43,308 nucleotides of DNA from Deltaproteobacteria bacterium (GTDB lineage Bacteria; Desulfobacterota; Binatia; Binatales; Binataceae): NCBI GenBank assembly GCA_003135135.1, contig PLDK01000025.1:170376-213683 (forward strand), written 5' to 3'. Position numbers and translations under genes: made by a program. The notes beneath the pieces are model-generated. The model saw only the letters and a list, made by a program, of their open reading frames with translations. It was not told the origin of the DNA and did no database searches. Shown piece after piece: positions 8,019 to 17,141 of this stretch (positions are counted from its first letter, which is position 1; each line of letters starts with the position of its first letter).

Positions 8019-9805
8019 CAAATCTCCTGCGCAGCGGGAATTTCCACGATGAATCGGGAGCCGTGAGAGTTGGCGCTCTCGACGAAAATCCTGCCGCCAT
8101 GGGCCTCGACGATTTCCTTGACGATCGACAGACCCAGCCCGGCCGATCCCTTTTCGAGCCCGTCAGAACCGTACTGCACGAAACGCTCGAAAATATAGTC
8201 TTTCAGCTCGGGCGGAATTCCGGGCCCCGAGTCGGTGACTTCCAGCCGCGTGGCCTGCTTGGCGCCGAGCGTCGAGACTTTGATAGTTCCACCAGCCGGG
8301 GTGTAGCGCAGCGCGTTGCCGAGCAAGTTTGAAATCACCCACGAGAGCTTGACCGGGTCACCAATAATCTCGGGCACCGATTCGATGTGCTCCTGGATCT
8401 CGACGTGCTTCTCGCGCGCCTGGATTGCGAAGCGCCTAGTCACGTCGGCAGCCAGCCGGGCAAGATCGAGGCGCTTTTGCTGGACGGCGATCGCGGGAAT
8501 CTCGCCGCGCGCGAGGTTGAGCAGGTTGTCAGTAAGCTGACGCATCCGCGAGCATTCTTCGAGGATTACCTGCAGCAGTTCGCTGCTCTTCGGATTTAAA
8601 TCCGGCGTATCGCGGCTCAGCAGCTCCGCCGACAGCGCCAGCGAGGTGAGCGGGGTCCTGAGTTCGTGCGACAGGGTGGCGACCAGGTTGGTGCGGGCGC
8701 GATCCTGATCGCGGATGTAGGTCACGTCCTGCAGAATAAGCAGCGTGCCGAGCGACTTGCCGACCGTATGATGAAGCGGGACAGCCTTCAGCACGTAGGA
8801 ATGAGCGCGGCCGCGGACGTGAAGTTCGATTTCAGTGCGCTGTCCGTCCGGCCCGGCCCGCTGCAGTGTGCGCAGCGCATCGCGAACGCGGAGGTAATGA
8901 GGATGGTTACTGCTGAGATCGTCGAACGGACTGCCGAGTGCGTCCTGAAGATCGACGCCGAGGATCAGCGACGCGATCTCATTTATGTGCGCAACGATTC
9001 CTTCCGTGTCGATCAGCACAACCCCGTCTTCGAGGCTCTCGATGATCGCTTCGGTCTTGCTCTTTTCGTAAACCAGCCGCTCGACGTTGAGCTTGTCATA
9101 CTGCTCGAGTCGCTCGGCCATCTGGTTGAACTCGCGCGCGACCGCTTCGAGCTCGGCCAGCGGCTGCGGGCCAAGCCGCACCTGCGACTTGCGCTGACTG
9201 ATTCCGCGCAGCCGCTCGGCAAGTTCCGTCAGCGGGTTTGAGAGCCGCCATCCGAGACCCCACGAGACGGCGGCGCCCACCAGCAGCACCAGCGCAAGGC
9301 CGCCGGCGAATTCGTACGCGAGCCGCCGCCCCAGCTTTACCGAGCGGCTGTCCGCGCGGAACATGGCGGCCTTGTTCATCGCGATCAGATCGTCGAGGCG
9401 GCCGTTCAATTCGGCGAATTCGCGATCGTGAAACGCACCGGGCGGCGCGGCGGCCATGCCGGCGAACAGATGGTTGCCGCGCCGGGCGATATCGGCGGCG
9501 AGTTCAGGCTCGCCAATTTCAGTAAAGTCGTGATTCTCAACGTCGATCCACTGCAGGAAATTTTGCCGCGCACTGGGCAGGACGTCCCTGGCTTTGCCGT
9601 CGTGCTCCGCCACCTGCAGCGTCGTGAGCGCGGCGTGCATGTTCTGTGCGGCCTCGATGCTGATGTAGTTGCGATACAGGGTCTCGCGGATTGCGCCGCC
9701 AAGCGAGTAGACCCGCGGCAGCGTGTAGAGTCCCAGCACAACGACCAACGCCAGCATCAGCAAGGTACCGTTGCGAATTTGGCGTTGCAGCGAAGGCGCG
9801 CTCAT
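8018..9805 (-). CDS. Membrane sensor histidine kinase (HAMP-PAS-HisKA-HATPase), kdp operon
   Basis: 595 residues from ATG 9805, whose start overlaps the upstream kdpD-module stop (ATGA type); an in-frame extension to 10003 only shadows that gene. TM1 is at about 13-32, followed by a periplasmic helical sensor region of about 130 residues, TM2 at about 165-186, HAMP (187-240) and PAS (255-365). The phosphorylatable His is about H380 in LSHELRTPL, and the ATPase domain has N-box ISNLLGNALRY and G1 DSGPGIP. It lacks the KdpD N-terminal domain and the four-helix KdpD membrane domain. The K+-related input is therefore likely supplied by the separate protein encoded just upstream, and the output goes to the sigma-54 regulator downstream. 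This pairing is inferred from operon order. Confidence 0.94.
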   Translation of the reverse strand: MSAPSLQRQIRNGTLLMLALVVVLGLYTLPRVYSLGGAIRETLYRNYISIEAAQNMHAALTTLQVAEHDGKARDVLPSARQNFLQWIDVENHDFTEIGEPELAADIARRGNHLFAGMAAAPPGAFHDREFAELNGRLDDLIAMNKAAMFRADSRSVKLGRRLAYEFAGGLALVLLVGAAVSWGLGWRLSNPLTELAERLRGISQRKSQVRLGPQPLAELEAVAREFNQMAERLEQYDKLNVERLVYEKSKTEAIIESLEDGVVLIDTEGIVAHINEIASLILGVDLQDALGSPFDDLSSNHPHYLRVRDALRTLQRAGPDGQRTEIELHVRGRAHSYVLKAVPLHHTVGKSLGTLLILQDVTYIRDQDRARTNLVATLSHELRTPLTSLALSAELLSRDTPDLNPKSSELLQVILEECSRMRQLTDNLLNLARGEIPAIAVQQKRLDLARLAADVTRRFAIQAREKHVEIQEHIESVPEIIGDPVKLSWVISNLLGNALRYTPAGGTIKVSTLGAKQATRLEVTDSGPGIPPELKDYIFERFVQYGSDGLEKGSAGLGLSIVKEIVEAHGGRIFVESANSHGSRFIVEIPAAQEI

Positions 9806-10962
9806 CGCGATTCCTCCCGTTCTTCGGTCGCGACGATCTCCACGTCGAGGTCGCGTGCCTCCGCAACCAGCCGCGCCTGCACGTCGCCCTTGAGCCACCG
9901 GCGCCATCGCGGCTGATGAGTCCGGCCGATGATTAGCTTCGTCACGCCCTTGTCGTGCGCGAAGTCGATCAACGCCTTGACCACATCGTCGGACTTGAGC
10001 CACACGGTTTCCGCGCCGAGGTCGCTGGCGACATTGATGTTGTTGAGCAGCGCGACGAAATCGCTAGTGCCGATATTTTTCACCGACTCGGCGGGCGTCT
10101 CGATATGCACGGCGAACCATTCAGCGTTGAGCTGTCCCGCGATGCGCGAAGCCTTGCGCAGCAGCTGTCCGGTGTCGGCGGCGTTGGACGAGATTCCGAC
10201 CATGATGCGCTCGATCACGTTCGCGTGGCGGCCGCCCTCGCGCTTGAGCGATTCGCGATCGGCGCGCTGGCGGTCCAGACTGCGCGCGACCTCGCGCAGC
10301 GCCAGTTCACGGAGCGAGGCAAGATTGCTCGGCTTGAAAAAATTCTTCAGCGCATTTTCGATCTGCTCTTGCGGGTAAATCTTCCCCTCCCGCAGTCGTT
10401 CGCGCAGCGCTTCCATGGGCATATCGATGTCAACGATTTGATCGGCGCGCGCGAGGAACGAATCGGGCACCGTCTCGCGCACGTCGATGCCGGTGATGCG
10501 ACGCATCAGCGCGTTGAGACTTTCGACATGCTGGATGTTCATGGCGGTAATCACGTTGATGCCGGTCGTGACGATCTGCTCGACGTCCTGGTAGCGTTTT
10601 TCGTGGCTGGAGCCGGGAACGTTGGTATGCGCGAGCTCATCGACGATCACAACCTCGGGCTTGCGCGCGATGATCGCATCCACGTCCATCTCTTCCAGCG
10701 TAACGTCGCGGTAGGAAATCTTGCGGCGCGCAACGATCTCGAGATTGCCAATCCGCTCTTCCGTCTCGCGGCGGTTGTGCGTTTCAATGAAGCCAAGCAC
10801 GACATCCACGCCCCGATCGCGGAGTTGATCCGCCTCCTCGAGCATCCTGTATGTCTTGCCTACGCCCGCGGCGGCGCCGATATAGATTTTGAGCCGTCCC
10901 CGTTGAGTTTGGGGCACAAGATCAAGAAAAGTTTCGGGCTCAGGCCTTTTTTCATCGTCCAT
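9802..10962 (-). CDS. kdpD: KdpD N-terminal sensor module (KdpD + Usp domains) without kinase
   Basis: 386 residues corresponding only to the cytoplasmic N-terminal half of KdpD. The KdpD domain (about 20-230) carries Walker A GAAAGVGKT near residue 30 and a Walker B-like VIVDELAHTN. A universal-stress-protein domain (about 245-375) follows. There are no transmembrane helices, HisKA or ATPase domain, about 500 residues fewer than full-length KdpD of around 890. It starts directly after the kdpC stop and overlaps the next kinase gene by four bases, so it is a natural split rather than a broken gene. In E. coli this region senses intracellular conditions and modulates the KdpD kinase. Here it presumably acts in trans on the separate HAMP/PAS kinase. 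Confidence 0.93.
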   Translation of the reverse strand: MDDEKRPEPETFLDLVPQTQRGRLKIYIGAAAGVGKTYRMLEEADQLRDRGVDVVLGFIETHNRRETEERIGNLEIVARRKISYRDVTLEEMDVDAIIARKPEVVIVDELAHTNVPGSSHEKRYQDVEQIVTTGINVITAMNIQHVESLNALMRRITGIDVRETVPDSFLARADQIVDIDMPMEALRERLREGKIYPQEQIENALKNFFKPSNLASLRELALREVARSLDRQRADRESLKREGGRHANVIERIMVGISSNAADTGQLLRKASRIAGQLNAEWFAVHIETPAESVKNIGTSDFVALLNNINVASDLGAETVWLKSDDVVKALIDFAHDKGVTKLIIGRTHQPRWRRWLKGDVQARLVAEARDLDVEIVATEEREESR

Positions 10963-11565
10963 TCAAGTCCCGGGAGTTGCTCCGCCATGACTTCCCGCGA
11001 CGCGATCGAGGGCGAGGTTCAGCAGCAGGACGTTTACGCCCGGCTCACCGAAGATTCCCGCCGATCGCGGCCGCGTGTTCTCGGCAATCAACTGCCGGAC
11101 CTGATCTTCGCTTATGCCGCGCGCGTGGGCAACACGCACCACCTGAAGGCCGGCGGCGGCGGGACTTATCTCGGGATCGAGGCCGCTGCCTGAAGCCGTC
11201 ACCAGGTCTACCGGAACCTGGCGCGGATTGGCGGCGGGATTGCTCTCGATGAAGCTCTTCAGCCGCAACTTGACCGCGTCGATCAGCGCCTTGTTGGTGG
11301 GCCCGAGATTCGAGCCGCTCGAGTTGGCGGCGTCGTAGCCCTTGTCACCCGCGGCGGAAGGCCGGCCCTGAAAATAGCGGGGCGACGAAAAATTCTGGCC
11401 GATGAGGCTCGAGCCGACGACCTTGTTGCCCGCAACGATCAGGCTGCCGCCTGCCTGGGCCGGGAAAATCGTCTGCGCAATGCCCCATACTGCCAGCGGA
11501 TAGACGATGCCGGTGAGCACGGTAAGCACGGTAGTCGCAACGAGTGCCGTTATGAAGTTTCGCAC
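10963..11565 (-). CDS. kdpC: Potassium-transporting ATPase subunit C
   Basis: 200 residues with one N-terminal membrane helix (about 5-30) and a periplasmic domain with the usual KdpC features: ...GSSLIGQNF, PRYFQGRPSA, SGSNLGPTN and the DPEISPAAA...QV..VA.ARG segment. KdpC is the small stabilising/affinity subunit of the KdpFABC K+ pump and bridges KdpA and KdpB. It lies 10 bases after kdpB, and the kdpD-module ATG follows its stop codon without a gap, so translation is probably coupled. Confidence 0.97.
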   Translation of the reverse strand: MRNFITALVATTVLTVLTGIVYPLAVWGIAQTIFPAQAGGSLIVAGNKVVGSSLIGQNFSSPRYFQGRPSAAGDKGYDAANSSGSNLGPTNKALIDAVKLRLKSFIESNPAANPRQVPVDLVTASGSGLDPEISPAAAGLQVVRVAHARGISEDQVRQLIAENTRPRSAGIFGEPGVNVLLLNLALDRVAGSHGGATPGT

Positions 11566-11575
11566 GGATTTGACC

Positions 11576-13618
11576 TCAGGCGAGATGGAGCGCCGTGATT
11601 ATGATGTCGATGGCCTTGATAAAGATGAACGGAATGATCACGCCACCGACGCCATAGATAAAAAGGTTGCGGGTTAGAATCGCGGCCGCGCCGACCGGAC
11701 GGTAGCGCACACCGCGCAGCGCCAGCGGAATCAGCGCGACGATGATCAGCGCGTTGAAAATTACCGCCGACAGAATCGCGCTCTGCGGCGTCGCCAGATG
11801 CATCACGTTGAGCCGCTGCAGCTGCGGATATTCCACGATGAACAGCGCCGGGATGATCGCGAAGTACTTGGCGACGTCGTTGGCGATCGAAAACGTCGTC
11901 AAGGCGCCGCGCGTCATCAGGAGTTGCTTGCCGATCTCGACGACTTCCATCACCTTGGTCGGATTCGAGTCGAGGTCGATCATGTTGCCGGCCTCGCGCG
12001 CGGCCTGGGTGCCCGCGTTCATCGCGATGCCGACGTCGGCCTGCGCGAGCGCGGGTGCGTCGTTGGTGCCGTCGCCAATCATGGCCACCAGTTTGCCCTG
12101 GTTCTGCTCCTCGCGAATCAGGCGCAGCTTGGTTTCGGGAGTGGCTTCGGCCAGGAAGTCGTCCACCCCCGATTCCTTGGCTATCGCCGCGGCGGTCAGC
12201 GGGTTGTCGCCGGTAATCATGACGGTGCGCAAACCCATCGCACGCAGCCGCTCGAAGCGCTCGCGGATTCCTTCCTTGACCATGTCTTTGAGATAAATCA
12301 CGCCGAGCGCCTTCGACTCGTCCGCGACGACCAATGGAGTCCCACCGCTGCGCGCGATGCGCTCGACGATTGCCTGCAAGTCCGTCGGCGGCGTGCCGCG
12401 ATTTTCCTGGACGAAACGTATGATTTGGTCGGCTGCGCCTTTGCGGATTCGACGCCCGCCGATGTCGACGCCGCTCATCCTGGTCTGCGCGGAAAACGGT
12501 ATGAAGGTGGCGCCGACCTCGCCGAGTTCGCGGCCGCGCAGATTGTATTCGCGTTTGGCCAGCACGACGATCGAGCGTCCTTCGGGAGTCTCGTCGGCCA
12601 GCGACGCGAGTTGCGCGGCCTCGGCGAGTTCGCGCTTATCCACGCCCTGCACCGGGATGAACTCCGCCGCCATCCTGTTTCCGAGTGTGATGGTTCCGGT
12701 CTTGTCGAGCAGCAGGGTATCGACGTCGCCGGCTGCTTCAACCGAGCGGCCCGACATCGCGAGCACGTTGTGCTGCACCAGGCGATCCATCCCGGCGATT
12801 CCGATCGCCGAGAGCAATCCGCCGATGGTGGTCGGAATCAGGCATACCAGCAGCGCCACCAGCACCGGCAGCGCCAGCCGCGTGCCGCCATACAGCCCGA
12901 ACGGGTAGAGCGTAACGACGACAAGCAGGAAAACGATCGTGAGGCCGGAGAGCAGAATGCTGAGTGCGATTTCGTTGGGCGTTTTCTGACGCTGCGCGCC
13001 CTCGACCAGCGCGATCATGCGGTCCAGGAAGGTCTCGCCCGGGTTGGCGGTGATCTTCACCTTGATCCAGTCGGAGATCACCGTGGTCCCGCCCGTGACG
13101 CCGCTGCGATCGCCGCCGCTCTCGCGAATCACGGGTGCGGATTCGCCGGTGATGGCGGCCTCGTTGACCGCGGCGATGCCCTCGATGATTTCGCCGTCGC
13201 CCGGAATGACGTCGTTGGCGGCGACCATTACGACGTCACCGCGCCGGAGCTGCGCGGCCGGCACGAGTTTCGTCTGGCCGCCTTCGATGATCAATTTGGC
13301 CTGGGTTTCGGTGCGAGTCTTGCGCAGGTTGTCGGCCTGCGCCTTGCCGCGGCCTTCCGCCATTGCTTCGGCGAAATTTGCGAACAGCACGGTGAACCAC
13401 AGCCACAGGGCGATTTGAAATTCGAACCCGGCCAGCGCCATCCGATGAGCCAGCGTGTCGCGAAGCAGCGTGAACATCACCAGCACGCTGGTGACCTCGA
13501 CGACGAACATCACCGGATTCCTGATCATCAGGCGCGGATCGAGCTTGACGAACGATTCGATCGCCGCGCGCGAGACGATTTCGCGATTCCAAAGTGCGGG
13601 AGCCTTGCGATCACTCAT
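11576..13618 (-). CDS. kdpB: Potassium-transporting ATPase subunit B (P-type ATPase)
   Basis: 680 residues, normal length for KdpB. The phosphorylated Asp is D305 in [16 protein letters not shown] lies at about 157-160; in E. coli KdpB the serine of this motif is the inhibitory phosphorylation site, and it is conserved here. The hinge [16 protein letters not shown] and the membrane segment [13 protein letters not shown] are present. KdpB hydrolyses ATP to drive high-affinity K+ uptake through KdpA. It is 16 bases from kdpA. Confidence 0.98.
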   Translation of the reverse strand: MSDRKAPALWNREIVSRAAIESFVKLDPRLMIRNPVMFVVEVTSVLVMFTLLRDTLAHRMALAGFEFQIALWLWFTVLFANFAEAMAEGRGKAQADNLRKTRTETQAKLIIEGGQTKLVPAAQLRRGDVVMVAANDVIPGDGEIIEGIAAVNEAAITGESAPVIRESGGDRSGVTGGTTVISDWIKVKITANPGETFLDRMIALVEGAQRQKTPNEIALSILLSGLTIVFLLVVVTLYPFGLYGGTRLALPVLVALLVCLIPTTIGGLLSAIGIAGMDRLVQHNVLAMSGRSVEAAGDVDTLLLDKTGTITLGNRMAAEFIPVQGVDKRELAEAAQLASLADETPEGRSIVVLAKREYNLRGRELGEVGATFIPFSAQTRMSGVDIGGRRIRKGAADQIIRFVQENRGTPPTDLQAIVERIARSGGTPLVVADESKALGVIYLKDMVKEGIRERFERLRAMGLRTVMITGDNPLTAAAIAKESGVDDFLAEATPETKLRLIREEQNQGKLVAMIGDGTNDAPALAQADVGIAMNAGTQAAREAGNMIDLDSNPTKVMEVVEIGKQLLMTRGALTTFSIANDVAKYFAIIPALFIVEYPQLQRLNVMHLATPQSAILSAVIFNALIIVALIPLALRGVRYRPVGAAAILTRNLFIYGVGGVIIPFIFIKAIDIIITALHLA

Positions 13619-13634
13619 GGTTGAAACACCAGAC

Positions 13635-15362
13635 CTAGAAGAGTTTCCCGGACATCATCAGCAGTTGCTCGACGATCGGTCCGAGCGCGACGGCGCAGAA
13701 GAATGTCAAGGCGCCGACGATAACGATTACGCCAATCAGCAGGAACACGAACGGGATGCCGTCGGTCGGGAAAGTCCCGGCGCTGGCGGCAGTGGATTTC
13801 TTGGCCGCGACCGACCCCGCGATCGCAAGCGCCGGGATCGCCATCATGAACCTGCCGAGCAGCATCACGATCGCGATTGACACGTTATAAAAAGGCACGT
13901 TCGCGTTGATCCCGCCGAATGCGGAGCCGTTGTTCGCGCCCGCTTCGGTGTATGCGTACAGGATTTGCGAGAAGCCGTGAGGCCCCGGATTGGAAATGCC
14001 CGACAGGCCCGCGGGCAAGACGGTCGCGAGCGCAGTCGGTATCAGGATGACGGTGGGAAAGATGAGCACGTAGAGCATCGCGAGCTTCATTTCCCGCGCC
14101 TCGATTTTCTTGCCCAGGTACTCGGGCGTCCGCCCCACCATCAGACCCGCGATGAACACCGCCAGCACGGCCATCACGATGATTCCGTAAAGGCCCGAGC
14201 CGGCACCGCCGAAGATCACCTCCCCGAGCTGCATGTTGACCATCGGCACCATCCCGCCAAGTGGCGTAAAGCTGTCGTGCATCGCGTTGACGGCGCCGCA
14301 CGAGGTGTCGGTGGTGACGGTCGCAAACAGCGCGGAATCGGTGATTCCGAAGCGGACTTCCTTGCCCTCCATGTTGCCGCCGCTTTGCGTTGCGGAGGCA
14401 TGTTGATCGATTCCAATCGCGCTGAATTGCGGATTGCCGCGTTGCTCGGCCCAGATGGCTGGGGTCGCGCCGGCGAAAAACAGAATCGACATCACCGCGA
14501 ACAGCGCCCATCCCTGGCGCCGGTCACCGACCATCTTGCCGAAGGTGTGGGTCAGGCCCGCGCCAATCGAGAAGATCGCCAGCATCTCGATGAGGTTCGT
14601 CAGCGGCGTCGGATTCTCGTAGGGATGCGCCGAGTTGGCGCTCATGAAGCCGCCGCCGTTGGTGCCAAGTTCCTTGATTATTTCCTGAGACGCCACCGGC
14701 CCTTCGGCGATCGTCTGCGAAGCGCCCTCGATCGTCTTCGCATTTACGTACGGACTGAAGTTGTCCGGCACACCCTGCCAAACGAGAATCACCGCGAAGA
14801 TGAGAGAGATCGGAATCAGCACCCACAACGTCGCGCGGGTGAGATCGACCCAGAAGTTACCGATCGTCTTTGCGCTGCGGCGCGCGAATCCGCGAATCAC
14901 CGCCGCCGCCATCGCGATTCCAGCCGCCGCCGAGAGAAAGTTATGCGACGTCAGCCCGACCATCTGCGTCAGATAACTCAGCGTCTGCTCGCCCGAGTAT
15001 GCTTGCCAGTTGGTATTGGTCACAAAGCTTGCGGCGGTGTTGAAGGCAAGTCCCGGCGGCACCCCGGCGAGACCCTGCGGATTCAGCGGCAGGTAGTACT
15101 GGAGCCGCTGCAGCGCGTAAAGGAAGATCATCGAGATCAGGCTGAACGCGAGCATCGACACCGCGTATCCCGCCCAGCCCATCTCGATGCCGGGGTTTAT
15201 CCCGCAGAGCTTGTAAATCAATTTCTCGATTGGCGAGAGCACCGGGTCCAGAAAGGTGCGCTCGTTCGAGAACACTCGCGCCATGTACAAACCCAATGGC
15301 ACGCTGATCGCCGTGACGATCAAGAAAAAAGCAATTAGCTGAATAACCGAATTGGATAGCAT
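13635..15362 (-). CDS. kdpA: Potassium-transporting ATPase subunit A (K+ channel-like)
   Basis: 575 residues and about ten membrane helices. It has the four pseudo-repeat selectivity-filter segments typical of KdpA, for example [39 protein letters not shown] and [12 protein letters not shown]. KdpA binds and conducts K+ (SKT/HKT-like fold) in the KdpFABC complex. It starts 25 bases after kdpF, and the kdpB start follows 16 bases after its stop. Confidence 0.98.
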   Translation of the reverse strand: MLSNSVIQLIAFFLIVTAISVPLGLYMARVFSNERTFLDPVLSPIEKLIYKLCGINPGIEMGWAGYAVSMLAFSLISMIFLYALQRLQYYLPLNPQGLAGVPPGLAFNTAASFVTNTNWQAYSGEQTLSYLTQMVGLTSHNFLSAAAGIAMAAAVIRGFARRSAKTIGNFWVDLTRATLWVLIPISLIFAVILVWQGVPDNFSPYVNAKTIEGASQTIAEGPVASQEIIKELGTNGGGFMSANSAHPYENPTPLTNLIEMLAIFSIGAGLTHTFGKMVGDRRQGWALFAVMSILFFAGATPAIWAEQRGNPQFSAIGIDQHASATQSGGNMEGKEVRFGITDSALFATVTTDTSCGAVNAMHDSFTPLGGMVPMVNMQLGEVIFGGAGSGLYGIIVMAVLAVFIAGLMVGRTPEYLGKKIEAREMKLAMLYVLIFPTVILIPTALATVLPAGLSGISNPGPHGFSQILYAYTEAGANNGSAFGGINANVPFYNVSIAIVMLLGRFMMAIPALAIAGSVAAKKSTAASAGTFPTDGIPFVFLLIGVIVIVGALTFFCAVALGPIVEQLLMMSGKLF

Positions 15363-15387
15363 GTAGGTATGTACCGGTTAGCGAGGT

Positions 15388-15480
15388 TCAGAATCGTTCG
15401 GGACGCAGCAATGCGTAAATCAGGTAAACACCCAACAAGACGGCGCACACCCCGCCGAGAACGGTTTCAACCGGGCTCAT
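15388..15480 (-). CDS. kdpF: KdpF, 30-residue subunit of the Kdp pump
   Basis: This very short frame encodes MSPVETVLGGVCAVLLGVYL then IYALLRPERF. It is a single membrane helix followed by the Tyr-Ala-Leu-hydrophobic/charged ending that is characteristic of KdpF (E. coli KdpF is 29 residues). Its ATG overlaps the stop of the 27-residue frame upstream, and it lies directly before kdpA. KdpF stabilises the complex and sits at the KdpA-KdpB interface. Confidence 0.92.
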   Translation of the reverse strand: MSPVETVLGGVCAVLLGVYLIYALLRPERF

Positions 15481-15560
15481 AAATTGTCGCACCCCCGAAC
15501 GTAGGCGATTGCGATCGCAAAAAACGCGATGCCGCTGAGAATTGAAATCAAATCCCACAT
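15477..15560 (-). CDS. 27-residue membrane peptide at the head of the kdp operon
   Basis: The frame reads MWDLISILSGIAFFAIAIAY followed by VRGCDNL: one hydrophobic helix with a Trp-Asp start and a short Arg-Gly-Cys tail. Its stop codon overlaps the kdpF ATG (ATGA), which indicates translational coupling and argues that it is real. From memory, comparable MWD...YVRGC peptides precede kdpF in other bacteria but are usually not annotated. A role as an extra small subunit or leader peptide of the Kdp system is inferred. Confidence 0.72.
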   Translation of the reverse strand: MWDLISILSGIAFFAIAIAYVRGCDNL

Positions 15561-15766
15561 AATGTTTCTCGACTTAGTAAAGTTTAATGCGGCTTGTTAG
15601 TGCGGACACAATTCGGAGCGACGAGAGTGTTCCCGCGGTAACCAAGCAGCATGGCCGTCCGGTCCGTCCAGTATTTTGATCGCAAAGATATGGCGCATCG
15701 TCGCTGCTACGGTCTGTTTCATTTCAACGGCCATCCCTCCGTCGCGTCTGTTGCGACGCAACTATC

Positions 15767-15783
15767 AGCACCGCACGTGCCAA
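15767..15783 (-). promoter_or_regulatory. Sigma-54 (-24/-12) promoter of the kdp operon
   Basis: The minus strand reads TTGGCACGTGCGGTGCT: a perfect -24 element (TTGGCACG) and GTGC at -12 (consensus TTGC), with GG-to-GC spacing of exactly 12 bases. Predicted start is near 15756, about 195 bases before the first small gene. The operon itself encodes an NtrC-type activator with GAFTGA, which supports function. Confidence 0.78.
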
Positions 15784-15810
15784 CGCGGAAACTCAGATTC
15801 CACAAGGCTT

Positions 15811-15868
15811 ATTGCATCATTCAATCGTGCGACACTTCAAATTGCATCGTGCTTTTCAATGCAAATTT
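15811..15868. promoter_or_regulatory. Candidate enhancer (UAS) for the kdp sigma-54 promoter
   Basis: About 55-112 bases upstream of the predicted start lie ATTGCATC repeated 30 bases apart (15811, 15841) and ATCGTGC repeated 22 bases apart (15824, 15846). AAATTGCAT (15839-15847) is inverted against ATGCAAATTT (15859-15868). Spacing in whole helical turns and distance from the promoter suit binding of an NtrC-type dimer array. The region 15561-15932 has no convincing gene. Confidence 0.45.
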
Positions 15869-15932
15869 CATCGAAATTGCCGAAACGCGTCGATACGTAA
15901 TCCAGCGTTCTCTCAAGGCTCGCTTCCTGCTG

Positions 15933-16688
15933 TCACGGATGACTGCCCGCTCGTTGGGGCATGAACAGAATGCAGGCGAACATGAAAATCGCGATGATTA
16001 ATGAAGAGCTGATGCGGCTGAGATTGAAGCCGCCATCCACATGCGGCTTGGTCAGGAGATCGCCGAGCGTCGCGCCGAGCGGCCGGGTCAGAATAAACGC
16101 CATCCAAAACAACAATGTGTGCGACGCCGTGGTATAGAAGTAGGCGGCTGCGACCAGCACCAGCGCGCCGGCAAAAACCAGCGCCCCTCCTCCGAATCCG
16201 AGTCCGGAATCATCGGCTAGAAAGTCGCCAAGGGCGGTACCCAGCGTGTTGGAGAATAGAATCGCCGTCCAGTAGAACATCTCCACCCTGGCCGACGTGA
16301 TGTTGTTGACGGACACAGAGCCCATGGTGAACCGCCATATTCCAAGAACCAGCATCAACATGGTGAAGAGGGTCAGCGAACCCCCGAGGTAACCGATCCC
16401 GAGAGAACGATCCGCATAGTCCGCCATCGTCGTGCCCGCGGTGGTAGTTGCGACGATAACGGCCCAATACAGAAATGGATGGAAGGATTTCGAGGTGACC
16501 TGAACTGCGACAGCGACAATGAAGAAGGTGAAGAAAATGGCGGTGCCGATCACGTACCCCAGATGCATCGTCATCGACACCGCATCGGCGGCTGTTTCAC
16601 CCATAGTAGTTGCGGCGATCTTGATGATCCAGAAAGCCAGAGTAACTTCCGGCACCTTATTCAAACTGATCTCAGTAACCCTGCTCAT
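15933..16688 (-). CDS. COG4705/DUF347-repeat integral membrane protein
   Basis: 251 residues, almost entirely hydrophobic, with about eight helices arranged as four internal repeats. Each has a small-residue/Thr turn followed by Gly-Asp or Ala-Asp: TTMGETAAD, TTAGTTMAD, NTLGTALGDFL and RPLGATLGDLL. The start NKVPEVTLAFWIIKI is typical of the family. Function is unknown; members are often called membrane-anchored proteins. A GGAGAG lies 10 bases before the ATG at 16688. It is transcribed away from higBA. Confidence 0.82.
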   Translation of the reverse strand: MSRVTEISLNKVPEVTLAFWIIKIAATTMGETAADAVSMTMHLGYVIGTAIFFTFFIVAVAVQVTSKSFHPFLYWAVIVATTTAGTTMADYADRSLGIGYLGGSLTLFTMLMLVLGIWRFTMGSVSVNNITSARVEMFYWTAILFSNTLGTALGDFLADDSGLGFGGGALVFAGALVLVAAAYFYTTASHTLLFWMAFILTRPLGATLGDLLTKPHVDGGFNLSRISSSLIIAIFMFACILFMPQRAGSHP

Positions 16689-16813
16689 GCTATCGTCTCT
16701 CCACGCAGCGGCTGGTAGTCAGGCCCCGCGAGCCACGCGATGCGCAAGCTTTTCTATTTGCTTTTTCAGGTGATTACCACTCGGCCGCCCCCCCCGGTCC
16801 TCAGTTGTGATTA

Positions 16814-16855
16814 TGGACGTAGTATGCTGGACGTAGTATACTTGATGTAGTGATC
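16814..16855 (+). promoter_or_regulatory. Three tandem 14-bp repeats at the higBA start (probable operator)
   Basis: TGGACGTAGTATGC (16814-16827), TGGACGTAGTATAC (16828-16841) and TTGATGTAGTGATC (16842-16855) follow without gaps. The last overlaps the GTG start of the toxin gene (16850). TAGTAT/TATACT can serve as -10 elements. This is consistent with autorepression by the HigA antitoxin. Confidence 0.6.
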
Positions 16856-17128
16856 AAATCGTTCCGCTCAAAGGACACAAAAGCGCTGTTTGACGGCAAG
16901 CGGGTGTTGCGCTTTCAGAGCTTTGAGCGGGCAGCGGTGCGAAAACTTGAGATGATTGACGGCGCGACCACCCTGGCGGACTTGCAGGCAGTTCCCGGGA
17001 ATCGGGTGGAGCTGCTTCGAGGTAACAGAGAGGGCCAACACAGCATCCGGATCAACCAGCAATGGCGCATCTGTTTCGTGTGGGCCGAGGGTAGCGCCAA
17101 CGAAGTAGAGATCGTCGACTATCATTAG
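16850..17128 (+). CDS. higB: HigB/RelE-type mRNA interferase toxin
   Basis: 92 residues, full length for the HigB group of the RelE/ParE superfamily. It has the FRSKDTKALF start, the RKL..ID.A..L.DL..PG core, RLE-like R-V-E-L-L-R-G, and the basic/aromatic end S-I-R-I-N-Q-Q-W-R-I-C-F-V-W. In the family this toxin cleaves mRNA on the ribosome. Start is GTG. The antitoxin gene follows 13 bases later, the toxin-first order typical of higBA. Confidence 0.93.
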   Translation: MIKSFRSKDTKALFDGKRVLRFQSFERAAVRKLEMIDGATTLADLQAVPGNRVELLRGNREGQHSIRINQQWRICFVWAEGSANEVEIVDYH

Positions 17129-17141
17129 AGAGAACACCACT

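Noticed and set aside
11798-13624. 608-codon plus-strand open frame
   Set aside because: Antisense to kdpB, which has all P-type ATPase motifs; the frame arises from GC-rich codon bias.
13965-15338. 457-codon plus-strand open frame
   Set aside because: Antisense to kdpA; composition is His/Arg-rich shadow sequence without family features.
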